From positions 1-5,978 of the forward strand of contig CAKTSW010000097.1 in the NCBI GenBank assembly GCA_934613165.1: a stretch of DNA of 5,978 nucleotides, read 5' to 3'. Within the stretch, counting starts at the first letter, position 1. Every line of letters starts with the position of its first letter. The position numbers and the translations under genes are program-made. Positions 1 through 5,978 of the stretch are shown here, piece by piece. This DNA is from an uncultured Ellagibacter sp. Lineage in GTDB: Bacteria > Actinomycetota > Coriobacteriia > Coriobacteriales > Eggerthellaceae. A model generated the notes under the pieces. That model had not been told where the DNA came from, did no database searches, and saw only the letters and a list, made by a program, of their open reading frames with translations.

Positions 1-3
1 GCA

Positions 4-1272
4 TTACTTCGATATTCCGGTGCAGCACGCCACCAGCACAAGCTGCGCGTCGTACTCGCGCTCGGAGCCTTCGACGGAAACGGGTTTGCCGGCCGACCAG
101 TCGAGCGTGTGCACCTGGATGCCGCGCACGCGTCCCGCGTCGGAAAGCAGGATCTTCTGCGTGTCAGCGCACCATTCGCGCAGGTCTTCGCCCTGAAGCG
201 CGATCGCTTCCTCCTGGCCGTAGTCGGTCTTCTTCACGTTGGGCCACTCGGGCCACAAATTGCTCGCCGCACGCTCCGCCGGCGCGCAGGGGCCGTATTC
301 CAGCTGACGAACCGTGCGCGCGCCCTGGCGCACCGCCGTGCCCATGCAGTCGTTGCCCGTGTCGCCGCCGCCGATGACGACGACGTCTTTGCCCTCGGCG
401 CTGATGGCGGGCTTACGGCCTTCCAGAAGGGCACGCGTCTGCTCGGTCAGGTAGTCGACCGCGTACACCACGTCTCCCGCGGCCAGTCCCTCGTCGAAGC
501 CTTCGGCCCGCACGCCGCGCGCGGCGCAAGCGCCTGCAGCCACGACCACCGCGTCGAACTCTTCCGCCAACGCAGCGGCCACCTCAGGGTCGGCCGCATC
601 GGTGTTAAGGCGGAACTCGATGCCGAGCTCCTCCATAAGCTCAACGCGGCGCGAAACGACCGCCTTGTCGAGCTTCATGTTGGGGATGCCGTACATGAGC
701 AGACCGCCCGCACGGTCGTGGCGCTCCGCCACGCAGACGCGCGCCCCGCGACGCGCGAGGTCCCACGCCGCCACAAGGCCCGCAGGCCCCGAGCCGATCA
801 CGCACACGCTCGGCGCATCGGCGGCCGCCGGCTCGAACCGGCGCGGCCCGCCATGCGCCCACTGCCAATCGGAGATCGCGCGCTCGTTGTCGTGGATCGT
901 CTCCGCCTCGTCGTTGCGCGCAAGGTTGCACGCGGCCTCGCACAGAGCCGGGCACACGCGGCTCGTGAACTCGGGCATGGGGCTCGTGAGCGAAAGCCGC
1001 TTCGCCGCTTCGTCCCACTGGCCGCGATAGACCAAGTCGTTCCATTCCGGGATAAGGTTGTGAAGCGGGCACCCCGACGGGCGCGCCTTCCCGAACGGCG
1101 CTCCCACCTGGCAAAACGCCACACCGCATGCCATGCAGCGGCTTGCCTGCACCTGCTGCTGGCCTTCAGGCAGATTCACGTACAGCTCGTTGAAGTCGCG
1201 TGTGCGCTCGCTTACGGGACGCAGGCTGTGGGCAACGCGGCCATGCTCCAAAAACGCTCCTGGCTTACCCAT
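4..1272 (-). CDS. gltD: Glutamate synthase small/beta subunit GltD, apparently C-terminally truncated
   Basis: GltD is the electron-input subunit of GOGAT: it oxidises NADPH at FAD and passes electrons through [4Fe-4S] clusters to GltB. The N-terminal cluster region has C46-x2-C49-x4-C54, then C68 in SGCPLHNLIPEWNDLV, and C107-x3-C111-x3-C115 in VCPALCEAAC. The C54-C68 loop is the longer Gram-positive form (as in Bacillus GltD). The first Rossmann fold carries the FAD motif GSGPAG (160-165), with acidic E183 after the second strand and GGLLMYGIP (189-197). The second, NADPH-binding fold carries GGGDTGNDC (301-309). WPEWPNVKKTDYGQEEA (340-356) is a typical GltD segment. The frame ends after 422 residues, whereas the family usually has about 470-495. 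It stops within the region normally reading LVLxAxGFxGPE (here LVLVACC, then TGISK), so the C-terminal FAD-contacting VFAAGD-type segment is absent. The ATG lies 2 nt after the gltB stop and has its own Shine-Dalgarno, so the start is clear. Family identity is secure. Whether the truncation is biological or an edge artefact is unresolved; if real, the product is probably impaired. Confidence 0.93.
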   Translation of the reverse strand: MGKPGAFLEHGRVAHSLRPVSERTRDFNELYVNLPEGQQQVQASRCMACGVAFCQVGAPFGKARPSGCPLHNLIPEWNDLVYRGQWDEAAKRLSLTSPMPEFTSRVCPALCEAACNLARNDEAETIHDNERAISDWQWAHGGPRRFEPAAADAPSVCVIGSGPAGLVAAWDLARRGARVCVAERHDRAGGLLMYGIPNMKLDKAVVSRRVELMEELGIEFRLNTDAADPEVAAALAEEFDAVVVAAGACAARGVRAEGFDEGLAAGDVVYAVDYLTEQTRALLEGRKPAISAEGKDVVVIGGGDTGNDCMGTAVRQGARTVRQLEYGPCAPAERAASNLWPEWPNVKKTDYGQEEAIALQGEDLREWCADTQKILLSDAGRVRGIQVHTLDWSAGKPVSVEGSEREYDAQLVLVACCTGISK

Positions 1273-1274
1273 CT

Positions 1275-4200
1275 CTACTTCCCTTCCGTCATAGCGTCGA
1301 ACGCGATCTGCAACGCCTCTTCGTGCGATTTGCCGGCGGCCTCGGCCTTGGCAACCTCGTTCATCACGCGCTCGTAGTCGCGCGGGATGACCTTCACGAA
1401 ATGGTCCTTCAGCGTGTTGAACTGGTACAGCATCTTGATGCCGCGCGGGCTTTGCGTGCGCTCGGCATGTTCCTCAATAAGGCCGTGGATGAGCTCGATC
1501 TCGCTTTCGTCGGGCTTGCACAGGCGCACCATGTCGAGGTTGCAGTTGTCGGCGAGCGTGCCGAAGCGGTCGTACACGTACGCCACGCCGCCCGACATGC
1601 CGGCCGCGAAGTTCGGCCCGACCTCGCCCAGGATGAGCGCGACACCGCCGGTCATGTACTCGCAGCCATGGTTGCCCACGCCCTCGACCACCACGGTGGC
1701 GCCCGAGTTGCGCACGGCGAAGCGCTGGCCGGAAAGGCCGTTCACGAAGCCCTTTCCGCTGGTCGCGCCATAGAACGCCACGTTGCCGACGACGACGTTC
1801 TCATCGAACTTGTAGGTCGCCGTCTCGGGCGGGCGAACCGTCAGGATGCCGCCCGAAAGCCCCTTGCCGAAGTAGTCGTTCGCGTCGCCTGTGATGTTGA
1901 GCGTGACGCCGCGCGGCAGAAACGCGCCGAAGCTCTGGCCGCCCGAGCCGTCGCAGTCGATCGTGATCGACCCCTCGGGAAGCCCTTCGGGGTGCTGGCG
2001 CGTCACCTGGCTGCCGAGCATCGTGCCAACGCAGCGGTTCACGTTCGCGATGTCGGCGCGGAAGCGGATGGGCTCCAAGTGCTCGCGCGCGCTTGCCGTG
2101 TAGGGGATGAACAGCGTCGCGTCGAGCGCCCGGTCGAGCTGGCAGTCGGCAGCCATCGACGGCAGGAAGTGGCGCCCGTCGGCACCCGGGATAGTGCGGC
2201 CGAACTCGGTTTCCACGCAGGCGAGCATGTCGGAGAGGTCCATCTCGTTGGCCTTCCAGTTGCCCGGCACCTCGACCTGGCGCAGGTACTCGGGGTGGCC
2301 CACCATTTCGTCGACCGTGCGGAACCCGAGGCGTGCCATGATTTCGCGCATTTCCTCAGCGACGAACATCATGAAGTTCACCACGTATTCCGGCTTGCCA
2401 GCGAAGCACCCGCGCAGCTTGCAGTTCTGCGTCGCGATGCCGACCGGGCAGGTGTCCTGCTGGCAGTCGCGCTGCATCATGCAGCCCATGGCGATGAGCG
2501 GCATGGTGGCGAAGCCGAATTCCTCGGCGCCGAGCAAGCACGCCATCGCCACGTCGCGCCCGCACATGAGCTTGCCGTCGGTTTCCACGACCACGCGGCT
2601 GCGCAGGCCGTTGCGCAGAAGCGTCTGCTGCGTTTCGGCCAGGCCGATCTCGAACGGGATGCCCGCATGGTAGATGGAGTCGCGCGGGGCCGCGCCCGTG
2701 CCGCCGTTGTGCCCGGAGATGGTGATCTTGTCGGCACCGCCCTTCGCCACACCGGTGGCGATGGTGCCCACGCCCGCGAGCGCGCACAGCTTCACCGACA
2801 CGCGCGCGCCGGGGTTGGCGTTCTTCAGGTCGAAGATGAGCTCGGCCAAGTCCTCGATCGAGTAGATGTCGTGGTGCGGCGGCGGGGAGATGAGACCCAC
2901 GCCCGGCGTGGAGCGGCGCACTTCCGCGATCCACGGGTACACCTTCTTGCCGGGCAGGTGCCCGCCTTCGCCGGGCTTCGCACCCTGGGCCATCTTGATC
3001 TGGATCTCGATGGCCGAAGAAAGGTAGCGGCTCGTCACGCCGAAACGGCCCGACGCCACCTGCTTGATGGCGGAAAGCTTGCTGTCGCCGTTCGGAAGCG
3101 GGGTCTCGCGCGCCGGGTCCTCGCCGCCCTCGCCGGTATTGGAGCGCCCGCCCAGGCGGTTCATCGCGATGGCAAGGCATTCGTGAGCTTCCTTGGAAAT
3201 AGAGCCGTAGCTCATGGCGCCCGTGTTGAAGCGCTTGACGATTTCGCTCGCAGGCTCCACCTCGCTAAGCGGCACCGGCGCGCCCTGCGGTGCGAAGTCG
3301 AGCAGATCGCGCAGGGTGACGGCGCGCCCCTTCACGTGGCACGCGGCGCTGTATTCCTTGAACAGGTCGAAGTCGCCCTCGCGGCATGCGCGTTGCAGCA
3401 GGTAGATGGTCTGCGGGTTGATAAGGTGCTCCTCGCCGCCGAGCGGGCGCCACGCGGTCAGGCCGAGCGTGGGCAGCTGGTCGGGGGCAGGGGTTTTCGC
3501 CAGGGCGATCGCCTTGTCGTAGCGTTCGTTGAGCTCTCGCTGCACGCCCGCGGCGTCAAGGCCGCCGATGCGCGTGGAGGTGTGCGTGAAGTACTTGTCG
3601 ACGAGCGCGTCGTCGAGGCCCATGATCTCGAAGATCTGCGCGGAGTGGTAGCCCTGCATCGTGGAGATGCCCATCTTCGACATGATGGACGTGATGCCCG
3701 CCGTGACGGCGCGGTCGTAGTTGGCGACCGCCTCGTCGCCGGGGATCGACAGCTCGCCGCGGGCACAAAGGTCGCGGATGCATTCGTGCGCCGCATACGG
3801 GTAGATGCCGCTTGCGGAGTACCCGACCAAGCACGCGAAGTCGTGGGCGCGCATGGCATCGCCGGTTTCCACGATGAGGTCGGCGTCGGTGCGAAGCCCC
3901 ACGTTGATGAGATGGTTGTGAACCGCCGCGAGCGAAAGCAGGCTCGGGATGGGCACTTCGCCTTCGGCCGCGCGGTCGGACAGCACGATGAGGTTCGCGC
4001 CCGAGCGCACCGTCGCCTCCACGTTCTCGCAAAGCGCCTCGAGCGCGGCCTCGAGCGCGCCCGGCTCGGCGTTGCGCGGGTAGGTGCAGCTGAAGCGCTC
4101 GGTCTTGAAGCCGACGCGGTCGATGGCGACGAGCCGGTTGAACTCGTCATGCGTGAGCATGGGGCCCTCAAGCCTCACGAGGCGGCAGGTGTCGCGGCAG

Positions 4201-5948
4201 TCCTCGAGCATGTTGCCGTGGTTGCCGATATAGAGCACCGTCGACGTGACGAAGCTTTCGCGCAAGGCGTCGATCGGCGGGTTCGTGACCTGGGCGAACA
4301 GCTGGCTGAAGTAGTCGAAGAAGCTGCGCGTCTTCTTCGAGAGGCACGCGAGCGGCGCGTCGACCCCCATGGAGGCCAAAGGCACGCTGCCCTTTTCGGC
4401 CATCGGGCGCACAAGCTCCTCCACGTCGTCGAAGTGGTAGCCGAGCTTCGCCATCCGCCGCGTGAAGTCGACGTCGGCGTCGCGGTCGGCGGCAAGAGTA
4501 CCCGGCTTCGGGCACGCGAGGTCGTCGACGGCGAGCGTTTCCTCGCCGAGCCAGTCGCGGTAGGGCTTTTCGTTGGCGTAGCGGTTGCGGATCTCGTCGT
4601 TCCAAATGACGCGCCCCTCGTCGGGGTTCACTTCCAGCATCTCGCCGGGGCCCAAGCACCCCGCCTTCAACACGTTGGCCGGGTCGACGTCGATGGTGCC
4701 CACCTCCGACGACAGGATCAACCAATCGTCGCGCGTCACGTAGTAGCGCGCCGGGCGCAAGCCGTTGCGGTCGAGCGCGGCGCCGAGCACGCGCCCGTCG
4801 GTGAACGCGATGGCGGCCGGGCCGTCCCACGGCTCCATCAGCATGGATTGGTAGGCGTCGAAGGCGCGGCGCTTGTCGGAGATGCGGTCGTTGTGGTCCC
4901 ACGGCTCGGGAATCATCATGGTGACCGCGCGGTCGAGCGCGCGTCCGTTCATGGTCAGGAATTCGAGCACGTTGTCGAGGATGGCGGAGTCGGACCCTTC
5001 GCGGTTGATGATGGGCAGCACGCGCCGCAGGTCATCGCCGAGCACGGGGCTGTAGAGCTTCGGCTCGCGGGCGCGCGTCCAGCTGATGTTGCCGCGCAGC
5101 GTGTTGATCTCGCCGTTGTGGATGATGTAGCGGTTCGGGTGCGCGCGCTCCCACGACGGGGTCGTGTTCGTGGAGTAGCGCGAGTGGACGAGCGCGAGCG
5201 AGGTTTCCACCGCGGCGTCGTTCAAGTCGGTGAAGAAGCGGCGCATCTGCGTGGCGACGAGCATGCCCTTGTACACAATCGTGCGCGACGACATGGAGCA
5301 TACGTAGAAGATCTTGCCCGAAAGCGCCGGGTTGGCGTCGGCGGCGCGCTCGATGGTGCGGCGGCACACGTAGAGCTTGCGCTCGAAGTCCTGGCCGGCG
5401 GCGACGCCCTCGGGGCGGCACAAAAACGCCTGCAGGATGGTCGGCATGCATGCCTGGGCGGTCTGCCCCAGGTCATGCGGGTCGACCGGCACCTCGCGCC
5501 AGAACATGAGCGGCACGCCGCACGCGGCGCAACCTTCCTCGAACGTGCGCTTCGCATCGCGCACGCCGATGGGGTCGTCGTGGGGGAAGAACAGCATCGC
5601 CACGCCGTAGTCCCCCTCGTCGGGAAGAAGGTGCCCTTCTTTCTGAGCCTCCTTGCGGAAGAAGCGATGGGGAATCTGGAACAGGACGCCCGCGCCGTCG
5701 CCGGTGTTGCGCTCGAGCCCCGTGCCGCCGCGATGCTCGAGGTTCACGAGCACGGAAAGCGCGTCGTCGAGCATCGCATGGCTGCGAACGCCCTTCAGGT
5801 GCGCCAGCGCGCCGATGCCGCATGCGTCATGTTCATACGAAGAGCGATAGAGTCCGGAAGCCTGCGCGCTTCGGTCGGCGCCCGCCGAACGGTCCTGCAC
5901 CCCCATGCAGGCCGCATGCTCCGTCTGTTCGCTAATTTGAGAGTTCAT
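1275..5948 (-). CDS. gltB: Glutamate synthase (NADPH) large/alpha subunit GltB
   Basis: This cytosolic enzyme subunit makes glutamate from glutamine and 2-oxoglutarate, the second half of the GS-GOGAT ammonia-assimilation cycle. The 1557-residue product is complete and slightly longer than the usual ~1480-1530. A 42-residue leader precedes C43 in DACGIG; in this family the leader is removed so that Cys becomes the N-terminal nucleophile. The class II glutamine amidotransferase domain (about 43-460) shows EHRGG (71-75), HSRYSTNT (255-262), HNGEINTLRGN (277-287) and RNGLRPARY (394-402). The central domain (about 480-800) includes MGVDAPLACLS (527-537). The FMN/2-oxoglutarate synthase domain (about 840-1215) has NTGAMSYGSIS (908-918), SNTGEGGED (936-944), QGAKPGEGG (988-996) and GHNGGTGAAPR (1079-1089). 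[3Fe-4S] ligands C1156, C1162 and C1167 show the family C-x5-C-x4-C spacing. The C-terminal GXGXG beta-helix domain spans about 1290-1490. The ATG start has a good Shine-Dalgarno; the next in-frame Met (15) has none and would shorten the leader. I see no frameshift or missing key residue. Identity is very secure; regulation cannot be read from the 30 nt upstream. Confidence 0.98.
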   Translation of the reverse strand: MNSQISEQTEHAACMGVQDRSAGADRSAQASGLYRSSYEHDACGIGALAHLKGVRSHAMLDDALSVLVNLEHRGGTGLERNTGDGAGVLFQIPHRFFRKEAQKEGHLLPDEGDYGVAMLFFPHDDPIGVRDAKRTFEEGCAACGVPLMFWREVPVDPHDLGQTAQACMPTILQAFLCRPEGVAAGQDFERKLYVCRRTIERAADANPALSGKIFYVCSMSSRTIVYKGMLVATQMRRFFTDLNDAAVETSLALVHSRYSTNTTPSWERAHPNRYIIHNGEINTLRGNISWTRAREPKLYSPVLGDDLRRVLPIINREGSDSAILDNVLEFLTMNGRALDRAVTMMIPEPWDHNDRISDKRRAFDAYQSMLMEPWDGPAAIAFTDGRVLGAALDRNGLRPARYYVTRDDWLILSSEVGTIDVDPANVLKAGCLGPGEMLEVNPDEGRVIWNDEIRNRYANEKPYRDWLGEETLAVDDLACPKPGTLAADRDADVDFTRRMAKLGYHFDDVEELVRPMAEKGSVPLASMGVDAPLACLSKKTRSFFDYFSQLFAQVTNPPIDALRESFVTSTVLYIGNHGNMLEDCRDTCRLVRLEGPMLTHDEFNRLVAIDRVGFKTERFSCTYPRNAEPGALEAALEALCENVEATVRSGANLIVLSDRAAEGEVPIPSLLSLAAVHNHLINVGLRTDADLIVETGDAMRAHDFACLVGYSASGIYPYAAHECIRDLCARGELSIPGDEAVANYDRAVTAGITSIMSKMGISTMQGYHSAQIFEIMGLDDALVDKYFTHTSTRIGGLDAAGVQRELNERYDKAIALAKTPAPDQLPTLGLTAWRPLGGEEHLINPQTIYLLQRACREGDFDLFKEYSAACHVKGRAVTLRDLLDFAPQGAPVPLSEVEPASEIVKRFNTGAMSYGSISKEAHECLAIAMNRLGGRSNTGEGGEDPARETPLPNGDSKLSAIKQVASGRFGVTSRYLSSAIEIQIKMAQGAKPGEGGHLPGKKVYPWIAEVRRSTPGVGLISPPPHHDIYSIEDLAELIFDLKNANPGARVSVKLCALAGVGTIATGVAKGGADKITISGHNGGTGAAPRDSIYHAGIPFEIGLAETQQTLLRNGLRSRVVVETDGKLMCGRDVAMACLLGAEEFGFATMPLIAMGCMMQRDCQQDTCPVGIATQNCKLRGCFAGKPEYVVNFMMFVAEEMREIMARLGFRTVDEMVGHPEYLRQVEVPGNWKANEMDLSDMLACVETEFGRTIPGADGRHFLPSMAADCQLDRALDATLFIPYTASAREHLEPIRFRADIANVNRCVGTMLGSQVTRQHPEGLPEGSITIDCDGSGGQSFGAFLPRGVTLNITGDANDYFGKGLSGGILTVRPPETATYKFDENVVVGNVAFYGATSGKGFVNGLSGQRFAVRNSGATVVVEGVGNHGCEYMTGGVALILGEVGPNFAAGMSGGVAYVYDRFGTLADNCNLDMVRLCKPDESEIELIHGLIEEHAERTQSPRGIKMLYQFNTLKDHFVKVIPRDYERVMNEVAKAEAAGKSHEEALQIAFDAMTEGK
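1278..1287 (-). promoter_or_regulatory. Shine-Dalgarno of gltD inside the gltB 3' end
   Basis: The purine run GGAAGGGAAG on the minus strand overlaps the last codons of gltB (Glu-Gly-Lys) and ends 5 nt before the gltD ATG; the GGAAGG core lies slightly further away. The gltB stop TAG (1277-1275) and the gltD ATG (1272-1270) are separated by only 2 nt. Ribosomes finishing gltB can therefore start gltD directly, which fits translational coupling of two subunits made in equal amounts. Coupling is inferred from the spacing. Confidence 0.75.
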
Positions 5949-5954
5949 GTACGG

Positions 5955-5960
5955 TCCTTC
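5955..5960 (-). promoter_or_regulatory. Shine-Dalgarno of gltB
   Basis: On the minus strand GAAGGA ends 6 nt before the ATG at 5948, a near-consensus ribosome binding site at good spacing. It decides the start of gltB, because the alternative Met at codon 15 has no such site and lies only 28 codons before the catalytic Cys. No promoter can be supported in the roughly 18 bases left upstream. Confidence 0.85.
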
Positions 5961-5978
5961 GTCTACAATGCCGCCGTT

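Noticed and set aside
1..3. A terminator or further operon gene downstream of gltD.
   Set aside because: Only three bases follow the stop codon, so nothing can be judged; no hairpin with a T-run is visible within the gltD end.
1126..1272. The long loop between C54 and C68 of GltD, considered as an unusual insertion in the Fe-S region.
   Set aside because: The longer loop ending in SGCPxHNLIPEWNDLVYRG is, from what I know of the family, the common form in Gram-positive GltD proteins such as that of Bacillus; only the enterobacterial type is shorter.
109..1377. A 422-codon plus-strand open frame antisense to gltD and the gltB end, by coincidence the same length as gltD.
   Set aside because: The translation is Arg/Ala/His-rich with no recognisable domain and lies opposite a clear, motif-bearing GltD. 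Long antisense frames are expected where GC-rich codons make stop codons scarce.
2107..2673. A 188-codon plus-strand frame antisense to the FMN domain of gltB.
   Set aside because: It has a Ser/Arg-rich low-information translation, no domain and no supported start signal. It is a shadow of a highly conserved gltB segment.
3458..4902. Several minus-strand frames of 100-245 codons within gltB in other phases.
   Set aside because: Their products are Arg/Ala/Pro-rich with the composition of out-of-frame GC-rich coding DNA. The true frame through this region is unbroken and matches GltB throughout.
5961..5978. A possible -10-like TGTAGA upstream of gltB.
   Set aside because: It lies only a few bases before the Shine-Dalgarno, no -35 region can be examined because the window ends, and a single weak hexamer is not evidence for a promoter.

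Overview
The window holds one gene pair on the minus strand, gltB followed by gltD. They encode the large (alpha) and small (beta) subunits of bacterial NADPH-type glutamate synthase (GOGAT). The two genes fill nearly the whole window. Only about 30 bases lie upstream of gltB, 2 bases separate the genes, and 3 bases follow the gltD stop codon. No RNA gene, mobile element, repeat array, CRISPR or recognisable terminator is visible.

The DNA is strongly GC-rich, with G/C favoured at third codon positions. The proteins resemble the long Gram-positive-type GOGAT subunits: GltD has an extended N-terminal cysteine loop, and GltB is about 1550 residues. This suggests a high-GC bacterium, with a Coriobacteriia/Eggerthellaceae-like actinobacterium as my best guess. 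The assignment is an impression from protein style and composition, not a demonstrated match.

Layout in the direction of transcription (right to left): a Shine-Dalgarno sequence at about 5955-5960; gltB at 5948-1275, complete, with all expected catalytic and cofactor motifs; a second Shine-Dalgarno inside the last codons of gltB; then gltD at 1272-4. The 2-nt gap points to co-transcription and translational coupling, which suits a stoichiometric complex. GltD takes electrons from NADPH through FAD and passes them over iron-sulfur clusters to GltB. GltB hydrolyses glutamine to ammonia and channels it to 2-oxoglutarate at the FMN site, giving two glutamates.

The one real anomaly is the 3' end of gltD. 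The reading frame stops at codon 423, within the conserved A-x-G-F-x-G-type motif. The last ~65-70 residues of the usual protein are missing, including the C-terminal FAD-contacting G-D segment. The last handful of codons no longer look like GltD and are AT-richer. The break sits at the very edge of the window, so it may be a real truncation or rearrangement or an assembly-end artefact. I found no convincing undescribed system here; this is otherwise an ordinary primary nitrogen-assimilation locus.
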